A stretch of DNA of 64,000 bases from Nemania diffusa (taxonomy: Eukaryota; Ascomycota; Sordariomycetes; Xylariales; Xylariaceae), in NCBI GenBank assembly GCA_038501195.1, contig JBBPUQ010000012.1:1-64000 (forward strand), in the 5' to 3' direction. Positions within the stretch are counted from its first letter, which is position 1, and the number at the start of each line of letters is the position of its first letter. The notes beneath the pieces are model-generated. The model ran no database searches. It was not told the DNA's origin and saw nothing but the letters and a program-made list of their open reading frames with translations. The translations under genes were made by a program, and so were the position numbers. Shown one piece after another: positions 19,160-29,610 of this stretch.

Positions 19160-22100
19160 CGAATACACAAATTTATCCTTACAGAATTAAATTTAATTCT
19201 ATATAACCTTTAAAGTTTATGAGATTAACCGAAGTAATATTATACTAATTTAAATAAATATAAACCCTTAAAAGGCTTAGTTCTATTTTCTTTTAAGTAT
19301 AAAGAAATGCTAGCTTGACGGTAACCATATGCTCTAGCTACTGCACCAATAGAAGAGTATGTTGTAATCTCCTTAGTTTTAATATTAGTAACTTCCACTT
19401 TCATACTGGTTTTCTGAACTTTTCTTACGCTAAATAATTTTGAACTTGGGGCGTTTCGCTCTGAATTAATAAATCTGAAAGTATATCTTCCTAAAACAGG
19501 TTTATTTTGATTCAAATAAACGTAATGTTCAATATATCTTTTATCAATGCCTAAATTATGAGCAGCTCATTTAATGGCATGATAAGTAGTTGAAGTATTT
19601 TTTTCCAAATCAGTTACCTCAACTTTTATACTATTAGATTGAGCTGTAGACATTTTAGCTAAAATGTATGGAGATTTACTTCTATTTTTGGCAGCTTCCC
19701 GCATGTTCTCTATAGTAGCCTCTGAATGTTTTCACGCAGATCCTCGTGAAGGGCTTCCGGGAGTTTTTAATATATTATATTCTGGAGAATATTTTTCAAA
19801 ATATTGTTTTTCTTTAACCATAATACTATCTCTGTCGCATAACTCTAACACAGAAAATTTAAAGTTTTTATAACCATATTTTAATAATGCAGTACAAATA
19901 GGCATACTTTTTTCGTTTAATAATCTCTTAACATTATAATATTCCAATAACCTACGTCTTAAATCTACAGAACTACCAATATACTTTTTATCACTAATTT
20001 TATTAGTTCACATATAAATACCAATTTTACCTTTAATATAATTTAAGATATCGAGTTTTTCTTGGTCAGCATCAGAAAATTCTTTAAATGAAAAGCTATC
20101 ATTATATAAAGTAGAAAAAAACCGGGATTTATTTAAGCAGATCCCTAAATTTAATAAAACTTTAGGCTCTTTTTTAATATTCAATTTATTTATTAAAGAA
20201 AGTGAAGTCTCGGCCTTAAAATAAAGATAATTTTTATTCGCGCGTGCTCCACCACTACCACCACTGAGAGGTACTTCGTCCGTAGAATAAAAACGTTTAG
20301 TATTATAACTCTTATGCTCATGCGTAGAATAAGAACGTTTATTATATAATTTAGGGTTAAATAATATAAGTCTGTCATTTCGTAACAATTTATTTTTCAT
20401 AACACTATATTTTTCTTTACACCTATTACTATTACTATTATTATTATTATTATTAATCTTAGTTATAACTAGTACAACTTTTTCATCTAAATTAATATTA
20501 AGTTTTTTTAATTTAGGTATATTTTCAGCTCAATCTCATGTGTCACATATTGCTAGATGTAAACATTTAATAATATCTAAATCAAACAGTCTTTTTTCAG
20601 ATCTAATATATAAAAAAAAACCATAACTACTCATTACATTATTAATAACATTTTTATTAAAAAAATCCAAAGTATAGAGGTTGTAAAGATAATGAGGATC
20701 CCTTGAATTAACATAAAAATATACTTCTAAAATAAATTCACCTTCACCTAAATTATAGTATAATTCACTTAACTCCTCTAAGAAAGTTAAGTTATAACCA
20801 GGATATGGATATACAAAATAATTAAGCTTAAGAATTTTTAATAGAAATTCTCTAAATTTTACTATTGTATTAAAACTAGACAACATTAATATACACTTAT
20901 TATCAACAAAATTTATATTATCAAATGTAGAATTAATTATTAACTTGGAAGGCACAAGCCCCGAATTAGTAGAATAAAAACGTTTATTAACAGTTGAATT
21001 AATATACAATTTATTTGATGGAAAGAATGAAGTCTCGGGCGCCGCGTTAGCGCGGCTGAGACGTGCTTCGCTCGTAGAATAAGAACGTTTATTGCCAGGG
21101 TTATACTTTATTTGAGTACCTTTAAAACCACTATAAGAAGTAGAATCTACAGGCTCCTTAGTGATAACAAGTAGAAATTGTTCATTTAAATCAGCTCAAT
21201 CTCCTCAGCATGTATTTATATTTTCAGTTAAATCTAGAGTATATTTTCATACAGGAAAATTAAAATTCATTATACTTAGAATTGTACAAGAATATTCCAA
21301 ATATAATGCAAAACCATGACTACTTTGTACATAATTAAGAATTTTTCTTTCAGTATTATTAAAAGTATATAAATAAAGACAATCTGTACCATCAGTTGTA
21401 TTTATATAAATATAGAATGCTAAATGAAAGTTACCTTCACCTACACTATGCACTACTTCAGATAATTCCCGCATAAAATCTGGTGTATCATAAAGTAAAA
21501 GTTCACTCATAGGAATACCTGTAGATTTACTTTTTAATATTGATGGCTTTAAACTAGACAACATTAATATACACTTATTATCAACAAAATTTATATTATC
21601 AAATGTAGAATTAATTGTTAACTTATCTATATTTGAATTACTGCTAGTTGAAAACGACCGAGAACCTCTAGGTTTAAAAGAAGTATATTTTACTTTATTA
21701 GGATAACGAGATGTAAGATTTTTGAAATTAAAGCTGTAAGGTATAATAAATATTATGTAAAAATTATTAAGAACAAAAAATATATATCGTCCACAACTTC
21801 GTCCCTTCTTTAAAGGTTATTATAATATAAATTATGTTTATATTTAATCCTTTTTTTTAAGGTGTTATATTTATATTAAATCCCTTTTTTAAGTTATATT
21901 GAGATATATGAATATATTCATGTGTCTCAAAGGACAGGCTAATGTGGGAACTTTAATCTTGATTTACTTTATTTCTTCCAAGAACCGGTTTCCCGGCGAC
22001 TAGAGTACACCTTATCATTATTTCAATATAATGAAAGAACCATCTACTCGTTGCTCTTTTACAGATTTATTAATTAAATCTGACTTAGATCCACGATCGC

Positions 22101-25100
22101 CCATTTCTATTACTAGAATCTCTAATGATATTACTATACCCTGAGGCATTAATCAGGCCGTATAAGGAGTTTCCTTCTTATATTTAGTTATTAGAGCTTA
22201 AGGGTTTACCCGGAATTTGGCTCTTTAACACATAGATAATGAGAGACCTAATCCCATATTAATATGTTTGCAGCTAATCTTAAACCTAAAGAAATATTTC
22301 TAGCTAAATATGAACGCTCGCACTCTTGACCAATTTTAATCTTAATCTTATAATCATATATAAGTATAGCTTAATAGATAAACCTAAATTAACTAATATT
22401 AGACTAAACTTAAACTATATCTTTTTTTAAAGGGATTATTACATTTTTTTAAAAAATACCCGGATAGACTTGAAGGTAATACACCTAAAGCTTGGGCCGC
22501 TAAAGTAAAAGAAGAGTAAATAGTTTCTTCATTTGTTTCTAAATCTATTACTTTTATCTTCTTTGAATTTTTATTCTCATTTAGTAGCGGGTCCTCTAAG
22601 TTTGAAACTTCTAACTTAGAAACTGTATACCCTTTTATGATTACATTTCCACTTTTAAGCGTCTTATTAAAAAAATATCATAAACCTGCTCTAGATATAT
22701 TTAAATATTTAGCTGCATCTGTCATAGAAGAAAATTCTTTTATGTCACCTGTCTCATTGTTAGATAATAAGACTGGTTGTGCTGTTAATTTAGTTTCATT
22801 ATAGAGAGAATCAGCTTTATTATTTTCATTATTAATTAATGGACTAGATAATATATAATTTTTGTATGGGATACCTTTTAATATGTAATTACGTACAGAA
22901 ACCCTTGAAATACTTAAGTATTTTCCTAACTCTGTCAGAGATGAAAACTCTAAAATTTCTTTTGTTTCCGTATTAGTAGCTATAACTGTTTTTCTCAAGG
23001 TATTACTTAAACGCATTTTTTCTATACGCTCTTCATCTCAAACTTTACCTAATAAAGCTTTTCTTTTAAGATATCTAGTTGATTCAGATATCTCTCTATT
23101 TTTAGAAGCTATACTTATTAATTTTTTAGATGCTTCACTATGTCTATATCCTAACGGAGACCCGGCAACTTTTAATAGATTATATTCAGGGTTAAGTGTA
23201 TCCAAATAGAATTGTTCTCTTTGAAGTAAAATTTCTGTATTACAATACTCTAAAATTTCTAAACTAAACCCTGCATAACCATATTTTAATAATGCCTTAT
23301 AAATTCTCAAGTTCCGTTTAGGGTAAGAGATATGATTATAATTAAAATATTGTTTAAATCTTATACTTAAATTTGCAGATGAACCTATATAACTTTTACC
23401 TGATTCTTTAAGCACTCAACGATAAATACCTGTTCGTCCTTTACTTTCATTGACTATTAATTCTTTAGCCTTATCGGGTTCAAGATAAACTTTAACAGGT
23501 TCTAATTTAGAGGATGTAGACATGGTTCTTTTACAGATATAGGTATAATGACCTATTCTATAAAGCTGTCTAGAAGACGTATTAATAGTCTGACATCTAG
23601 CCTCAGTCGCAGGATAAAAGTAATAATTATCAAGTATGCATCTTAAATATAGAGTTAAATTAATAGTAAATAGGCCACTTATTCGTAATTGGCCAAGACT
23701 ATGCAAAAACTTTAATTTGAGTTACTTAATTCTACTCAAAACCACTTTCATGGCGACTAGAGTACACCTTACAGTATTTAAGTAACACTGAAGAACCGTC
23801 TACTCGTTGCTCTTTTACAATTCTATGATTTTGTAGACAATCTCTCGAATGTTATATAATTGATTTAGATCCGCGATTGCCCATTTCTCTGTTGATCATA
23901 TTATAACTTGTTACTATACCTGAGTAATTACTTCAGCCACCTATATACTTGCATATATGGTTTAGTATTATAAGCTTTAGGGCTTCCCCGGAGTTTGGCT
24001 CTTGTTCACAAAGTAACCTAAAATACTATATGAATTCAATTAAAACCAATAAAGGTAATAAAGCTAAAGGACAACCAGCAGGAACTAAAAGTGAGAAGAA
24101 GACTAAACCGTGTTTATGGAATCCTAATATTGTTGCACCTAAAACTATAGTAAAACTTAAAGCAAATGTTAATACAAAATGACTTGTAGAAGCAAAACTG
24201 TAAGGACAATTTGATAAACCATATAGATCTATCAAACCGGACTATATATTAATTACTTAATAATTATTGTAAAATTTAATTAAGTAACTTTTCACGTGTA
24301 GTCTCTGAGGAATTCGCTAGGAGGTATACTAGCGAATTCCTGCTGATTGTTCATTGTTTCATCCTTTAAGATTTTTACCTTTAGATTATTCTTATTGGTA
24401 CTTAAGGCTTTAGAAGTTTCCAGCATATAGTGAAATTTGTATAAATTTATCATTAATTATCTATGGTATTACAATTACCTAAACTATCTTTTTTTTATTA
24501 ATTTATTTTTTAATTAATATTCTTTTTGTATTCATATTATTTTTAATTGTTCTTATTAAACGGATTCCTTCTTCAGTTAAATGATCTTTAGATTTAATTA
24601 ATTCAGCTACTTTTACTAAATCTGAGTAATCTTCCTTTTTTACACCTAATAAGGGGTACTCTTTTAATAATGGTATTATTTTATCCTTTATATCTGAAAA
24701 GGTTGTAACTAAATATTGTCCTTCGTTACGGGTAGGTGATTTATAATATCTACCACAATTTAAATAAGTTATAAAGCTATTTAATAATAATTCATCTTTA
24801 ACGTGTTGAGTTATTGAAAATCTTAAACTCACGTTAGTTTTATTATTAATTTCTTGAATTATAACTTGAAAACTAGCTTCTCCTTCTATAAACCCTCTAA
24901 ATCAATTAGAGTTTCTTATATAAGCATTCTCTAGATTTGGTCTAGTTATAGGTTCTACAGTAGGGAAATATTCTTTTAATTTTTCAGGTAAACCTCAATT
25001 TAATGTAGATTTTATACCAACTAGTTTTAATAAACCTGTACTTGATAAGTGTTCTTTATTGTAAATTAAATTAATAGCTTGTTTAAATAAAATATAATCT

Positions 25101-25898
25101 GCTTGTTTTTGAGTAATTAAAGGATATTTGTCAAAATGATCTGTAATTACTTGTAAATCATTTAAAGAACTAAACGATATTGTATAGAATCAATACCATG
25201 TTTATATATTTTACCTACATTAAAAGTTCTCTGTATTGCTTCTAATAAATTTATGTCTCTATTATGTAAAGATATACTAAAGATAGGTTTAACTTGTCAA
25301 CCTGTCAATCTTCTACTATCTTTAAATATAGAAATAGAAAAACAACCCTCTCCATCTACAAATCCTGTAATATAATCAGGATTAAGATAGAAAGTATTTT
25401 TATTATTAAAACTGTATCTTACTAGATTTTTAGATATTTTGTAGCTAATATTCCGAGATTGATAATATGAAATTGAAGAATATAATTTTTTTTTTAATAG
25501 ATTGCTTGAGATAATTAATCATGAATTTCTAAGGCACCTGTTTACCATTCCTATTAAGTTATTTATTAATATAAATATAAATAAAGTATATATAAATGGA
25601 AAGTATATTTGTCCATTTTTAGGGTTTATTTGGTTTGTTACTATACTATGTATAGTAGCATATAAAGATTCCTGATTATTGATCAATTATTACCTACTAA
25701 TTTATTATAGTTTGTACTTAAAAGATTAAGAGCTAATATAAAAAAAGCACCTATCATTAAGTATAATCCTATATTAGTTATTGATATATGTAAATCACCT
25801 AATACAGGTGCATCTAAACTTAATAAATCCTTTATCTCAAATTGATTTAAAGGACTAATTATCTCTCTGTTTAAAATTCCAAAAGAAGAATTTTCCAT
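18951..25898 (-). CDS. atp6: ATP synthase subunit a, whole gene span with three introns
   Basis: Four exons (355, 177, 51 and 209 bases) join to about 263 residues, the normal size of ATP6, the proton-channel subunit a of the F1Fo ATP synthase in the inner membrane. Landmarks are [20 protein letters not shown] near the N-terminus, [30 protein letters not shown] (with the essential Arg), [18 protein letters not shown] and the end [10 protein letters not shown]. Two single-base frame errors are present: one base missing at about 25,677 (just before [10 protein letters not shown]), and ten T where nine would keep frame at about 19,077-19,086. The errors cancel in total length. Confidence 0.9.
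19160..22263 (-). mobile_element. group I intron 3 of atp6, 3.1 kb
   Basis: The core lies at about 21,930-22,240 (AAATTCCGGGTAAACCC, GGGCGATCGTGGATCTAA, AGAGCAACGAGTAGATGG, AAGGTGTACTCTAGTCGCC). Most of it is one long GIY-YIG reading frame. It ends TATTCG before ATTATCAGG. Confidence 0.75.
19240..21816 (-). CDS. very long GIY-YIG protein with duplicated unknown N-terminal domain
   Basis: With UGA as Trp the frame is open over about 2.5 kb (about 850 codons). The N-terminal half holds two copies of a domain of about 150-170 residues that I do not recognise. Each starts [20 protein letters not shown], then GEG(N/E)F and a YLY(T)...N motif, and ends LDE/LNEQ...LLVITK. Each is preceded by RS(F/Y)STS- or RFYST-type motifs. 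The C-terminal half is a GIY-YIG nuclease ([34 protein letters not shown]), then a [10 protein letters not shown] segment and NUMOD1-like repeats ([20 protein letters not shown]). There is no ATG before 21,564, so the start is unclear. Domain copy one lies at about 21,100-21,640, copy two at about 20,450-20,960. Confidence 0.75.
22264..22314 (-). CDS. atp6: atp6 exon 3, 51-base mini-exon
   Basis: It encodes [16 protein letters not shown] with partial codons at both ends. It contains the essential arginine of subunit a. Phases match exons 2 and 4. Confidence 0.9.
22315..24029 (-). mobile_element. group I intron 2 of atp6
   Basis: The core lies at about 23,750-24,010 (AAACTCCGGGGAAGCCCTAA, GGGCAATCGCGGATCTAA, AGAGCAACGAGTAGACGG, AAGGTGTACTCTAGTCGCC). 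It is the same core type as in rns introns 4 and 5 but carries a GIY-YIG gene. Confidence 0.75.
22399..23706 (-). CDS. GIY-YIG homing endonuclease in atp6 intron 2
   Basis: The 435-codon frame uses UGA as Trp. The N-terminus carries [17 protein letters not shown]. The nuclease domain [20 protein letters not shown] contains the GIY...YIG pair. The catalytic Arg lies in [12 protein letters not shown] and the Glu in [14 protein letters not shown]. Then come a [10 protein letters not shown] (NUMOD3-like) segment and three to four NUMOD1-type repeats ([58 protein letters not shown]). It appears intact. Such enzymes bind a long target in the intron-less gene through the repeats. Confidence 0.88.
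24030..24206 (-). CDS. atp6: atp6 exon 2
   Basis: The exon encodes [18 protein letters not shown] through [11 protein letters not shown]. The boundaries GGT|...G|TCCTTAC and TTCAT|...G|TTCATAT restore codons exactly. Confidence 0.9.
24207..25543 (-). mobile_element. group I (IB-like) intron 1 of atp6
   Basis: The minus strand has P7 strands TCAGAGACTACACG (about 24,296-24,309) and TATATAGTCCGG (about 24,237-24,248), and the Q-like AACAATCAGCAGGAATTC (about 24,340). It ends ATTG before TCCTTACAG. Confidence 0.8.
24503..25543 (-). CDS. LAGLIDADG endonuclease fused in frame to atp6 exon 1
   Basis: The frame continues from exon 1 ([11 protein letters not shown]...). [14 protein letters not shown] segment precedes the first motif [12 protein letters not shown]. 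The second motif is [12 protein letters not shown] and the end is [17 protein letters not shown]. One frame slip at about 25,165-25,175 ([16 protein letters not shown]) breaks it between the motifs. It uses exon 1 as its start, so mature enzyme would need proteolytic release from the ATP6 N-terminus. Confidence 0.75.
25544..25898 (-). CDS. atp6: atp6 exon 1
   Basis: The exon runs from [20 protein letters not shown] to NNLIGMV. The group I intron follows ATGGT. The missing base near 25,677 shifts the frame between LVGNNWSI and QESLYATI. Confidence 0.88.
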
Positions 25899-26093
25899 TG
25901 TAAAATTCTAATAGTAGTTTTCAAAAGCTAATATAATAAGAATTTTGTCCTGTATACAGCGAAAAAGCTCCTACTACGCTACGCAGCGTGCTATAATAAA
26001 GGATATCTAACTTATTATCTTAAATATATTAAAGTTAATCTTGAGAAAAAAAAATTAAAAAATTAATGAATACTAGTTCAAATTCTATAAATA
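25899..26093. other. atp6-atp8 spacer
   Basis: AT-rich, with a short GC hairpin (CTACGCTACGCAGCGTG at about 25,975-25,991). No gene seen. Confidence 0.6.
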
Positions 26094-26246
26094 TTAATTA
26101 AATAATTTAGATATAAAAGTACGAGCTAAAAATAAACGAACAAATCTAGGTAATATATATTTAGATAACATATATATTGTTATAATTATTATAGCAAAAC
26201 CAAAAGTTACTTCATTTATAAAATAAAAAGGTGTTAATTGAGGCAT
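26094..26246 (-). CDS. atp8: ATP synthase subunit 8
   Basis: The 50-codon frame starts MPQLTPFYFINEVTFGF and ends FLARTFISKLFN. It has the N-terminal MPQL(T)PFYF signature and single membrane helix of fungal ATP8, followed by the basic tail YILPRFVRLF. ATP8 is a short stator subunit of the F1Fo ATP synthase. It lies upstream of atp6 on the same strand, the usual order, so the two may share a transcript. It is too short for most ORF filters. It appears intact. Confidence 0.92.
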   Translation of the reverse strand: MPQLTPFYFINEVTFGFAIIIITIYMLSKYILPRFVRLFLARTFISKLFN

Positions 26247-26485
26247 ATTAATTAATTGTTATAAGATTTAGAACTTTAACGAGTATTCGTGTTTAATATA
26301 AAACTAAAATTTAGCCCTTCGTTCGCTTGCGAGCGAACGGGGCTGCGGAGCCGGTTAATAAATTGTAATTATAGTATTACAATCTTACGTAAGCCTTATA
26401 TTAAGTATAAATTTATTTAAGTACCAGGAGGGTGCTGCGGTAGCTTCGCTTTATAAAAAGAACCTAATAGATTTTTTAGGGATCT
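26247..26485. repeat. spacer with GC palindrome family 1
   Basis: A copy of the palindrome TTCGTTCGCTTGCGAGCGAA plus GGGCTGCGGAGCC lies at about 26,316-26,355 in otherwise AT-rich DNA. No gene seen. Confidence 0.65.
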
Positions 26486-26568
26486 CATAGGTTCCAGCCG
26501 CCTTTAAGGATAAAATTAATTAATATATTAATTAATTAATTCCTTGCAGGCAGGCGGCCGGAACTAAA
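26486..26568. repeat. GC-rich palindromic cluster, family 2
   Basis: GGTTCCAGCCGCC and GGCGGCCGGAAC surround TTAATTAATATATTAATTAA. This matches the element at 2,551-2,620, here in inverse orientation. It abuts the displaced nad4 fragment. Confidence 0.75.
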
Positions 26569-26695
26569 CAAATGAAATATATTAAATTTGTTACAGAATA
26601 TTGTAATCCATCTAAAATAATAGAAGGATATATATAAATAATTACTGTAAATCCTACTAATATAAATAGTAAAAAGAATTCTCTTTTTGTGCTAC
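26569..26695 (-). pseudogene. displaced fragment of the nad4 3' region
   Basis: The minus strand reads KREFFLLFILVGFTVIIYIY then PSIILDGLQYSVTNLIYF. It is a near copy of the last helix of NAD4 in the real gene (KREFLILLILVGFTVILGIY, at about 28,665-28,775). It has no start or flanking nad4 sequence and is bounded by GC clusters. Confidence 0.85.
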
Positions 26696-26744
26696 TGCGC
26701 ATGCTAGCATGGTGCTCCATAATTACCTAAACATAATATAAAAA

Positions 26745-26835
26745 ATAAACTAGCCCCCGCCCCCCCCCCTGTGGGGGCGGGCGGGGGGGGGGGGGTCAAA
26801 CCCAGCGCGCGCGTAGCGCGCGCTCCGGGCTAGAA
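26745..26835. repeat. extreme GC cluster with C and G runs
   Basis: It is bounded by CTAGCCCCCGCC and CCGGGCTAG, with runs of about 11 C and 14 G and the palindrome AGCGCGCGCGTAGCGCGCGC. It can fold into one long hairpin. Confidence 0.75.
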
Positions 26836-26929
26836 AATAAAGGTATATTAATTAATAAATATATAATTTTATACTATAACAGGTATTAGCCTTTATTTCA
26901 CGAAAATTTAGGTTGATTAATTATAATCT

Positions 26930-27400
26930 GTTATTTTTAGTAGATCTTGAAGGATATTTTTTAAAATATTTGATCAGATTAAATATATCTTCTTTATTTG
27001 TTACATAATACTTAAAGGAACCCTATCAATATAGATATAACCAAGATATAATTCAACTAAAGGCGTAAATAATTCGGAAGTCTTTTGACCCGCCGCTGAA
27101 ATAGATAGTTGTCAAGTAGAACTATTCATAGAAATCGTTCCCTCTGCTTCAAAAAATCCCTAAAATCGTCCGTTATTATAGGAGAATTTTTAGGAGTTTT
27201 TAAAGTTATCTTATACTTAATACAAATATAATTTAATTGTATTAATCTTAGAAGGTTTCTTACTTTACCGTTTACATCGTTAATAAGCTATAGTAAACCT
27301 TCTTTATCATGCAATCTATATCTTAAAGCACTACCTGATCTTAATTTAATAGAACAACCGTATTGCTAAAAGTAAAGGCGGATTTACCTTAATCCTAAAG
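26930..27400 (-). pseudogene. free-standing LAGLIDADG remnant between nad4 and atp8
   Basis: The minus strand resembles the intron enzyme at 61,466-62,150 in cox1: RYRLHDKEGLL near 27,330, NGKVRNLLRLIQLNYICIKY-like sequence, then FFEAEGTISMNSSTWQLSIS and a KYPSRS end. Stops and shifts are frequent and the N-terminal third is missing. It has no exons around it, so it is a copy that lost its intron. Confidence 0.7.
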
Positions 27401-27481
27401 ATACTATTAAGTAGAAAATTAAATAAGTATAAACAATTAAATAAAATTACCGCTTTGTATACATTTACAGCGAGGAATTAA

Positions 27482-29610
27482 TTAAGTATTAAGTCAGTTT
27501 TTTATTCATGCCTTATTTCTACGAAGACGTTCGAGTTTCTCATCCGCAGCTTCTAGACGCTTTACAGTCACTTCTTCATTAGGGTCATCGTTGTCTTGTT
27601 CTATAGAATGCTGATCATTAATAGCCTCACGTTCTATTTCAAGTTTCCTTATTCTCTCTTTTACAATGGCTTTTTCATTCTTTCATATAATTACTTGTTG
27701 TTCTGGAGAGGTAGAAGCACTCTTACCTCAAGTTCATAAACCAAGTCAATTTCTATCCTTTCAATATTTAGCAGTATTTTCATCTTGTTCTATTTCAGTT
27801 TTAACCCTTTTACTATTAGGTTCATCCATTTCTACATCTGAAGAAAGTCTTCTTTTATTATCTAAAGTTCCAGCTTGAGAAGTACCAGGTTTAGAAGAAC
27901 CTTCATTTTTTTCAGTTTTAACCCTTTTACTATTAGGTTCATCCATTTCTACATCTGAAGAAAATCTTCTTTTATTATCTGAAGTTCCAGCTTGAGAAGT
28001 ACCAACTTGAGAAGAACCTGGTTTAGAAGAACCAGGTTGAGAAAAACCACCTTGAGAAGAACCAGGTTGAGATGGGAATGAAGGATTAGGATCGCCAGTA
28101 TTCATAGCCATAATATGTTGCGGTAAATGTTCACTAAACATCTCTTCAAGAATACCTCTAAAGGCTAATCTAACCATTATTACAAAACCCCCTGAAAGTA
28201 AATATTTAACTATATCAGTTGGATTTAAAGAAAAATATTCTAGAATTAAAGGTAAAATAAGAAATTTAAAAAAAACACCTATAAATAAGCTAATAGAAGC
28301 TACCATAATATTTAAAAGAGTAAAATGTTTAGCTCATCTTTTATGTAATTGAGTACTTGTTCAGATAGCTAATAAATAACCTATAATATATATACCACTA
28401 CTATAACTAAATATATTAATATATAATCCTTCTAAAGTTAAAGTGTTATTTATATAACATCCTAATAAAGATTTTACTAATATAATAACAACAAGAATTA
28501 AAGTATGAACTAAGTACTTTCTAAAATTTAAATTAAATGTTTTGATAAAGCTAAACTTTATTGTTCCTTGTTTAGATGGCTCTGAACTATAGTAACGTAT
28601 ACCTGAAGGAATAGTACCATTAGATATAAAACCTTTGGATTCTGTGGCAATATTTCCTCCTACACTGTAAATTAAATTTGATACATTGTAATGTAAACCA
28701 TCTAATATAATACTTGGATAGATACCTAGTATTACAGTAAAGCCAACTAAGATCAATAATATTAAAAATTCTCTTTTATTTACGTCAACTAAACTTTCTA
28801 CGAAGTATCTACTAAATGAACCCCCTAACACGATTCTGTTAAACATGTAAATAGTGTAAGCTGCAGAAAATATTATAGAAGAACAAGCAATCAGTCCTAA
28901 CACTAGTAATTTTTCGACTATACCGTATAAAGACAAGAACTCTCCAATAAAATTTAAAGTTAGTGGAGCCCCACAGTTTCCTAAACAAAGAATAAAGAAT
29001 AATATAGATAAAAGAGGCATCATTTGAACGATTCCTCTGTAGAATAATATATTTCTAGTACCTATACGATCGTACAGAATACCACCTACACACATAAATA
29101 ACCCTGAACTAACAAACCCATGGCCTAATCCTAATAAAATACTACCTTCAATTCCTTGTAGAGTGTTACTGAAAGCACTCAATAAGTATACTGATGCATG
29201 GGCTACTGAAGAATATGCAACTAACTCTTTTATATCTATAGTTCTAAGAGTACTAATACTGGCATAAATAACAGCAATACCTCCTATAGCATAAACTATG
29301 AAAGTATAATTCATTGAAACCTTAACTAGTAATGGTAGTATTAATCTGAATATTCCATATAAACTTAATTTAAGAACAATAGCAGCTAATACTACACTTC
29401 CACCAAGGGGAGACTCAACATGCGCCTTTAATAGTCAATTTTGTAACCCCCAGACAGGAGTTTTAACTGCAAATGCAATAAATATACCAACAAATAAGAA
29501 TATTTGTGTAGTATAATCAAAATTTGTTTTAAACAAAGCATCAAAATCAGTAGTACCCATTACAGAAGACATAGTTAAAATAGATAATAATAAAAATAAA
29601 GAACCTAATA
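27482..29610 (-). CDS. nad4: nad4 exon 2 plus C-terminal extension
   Basis: The exon starts TATTAGGTTC (LGSLFLLLSILTMSSV). NAD4 proper ends near 28,663. The extension starts with a linker holding GIRYYSSEPSKQG near 28,570-28,600, a possible cleavage site that would free NAD4 from the rest. Beyond it come hydrophobic segments and LHKRWAKHFTLLNI, closely matching FKHFTLVNI of ORF238 in nad1 intron 3. Every in-frame UGA falls at a tryptophan position. Confidence 0.85.

Noticed and set aside
26532..26720. Open frame of 62 codons as a separate gene
   Set aside because: Its core is a displaced copy of the nad4 3' end and the ends come from GC clusters.
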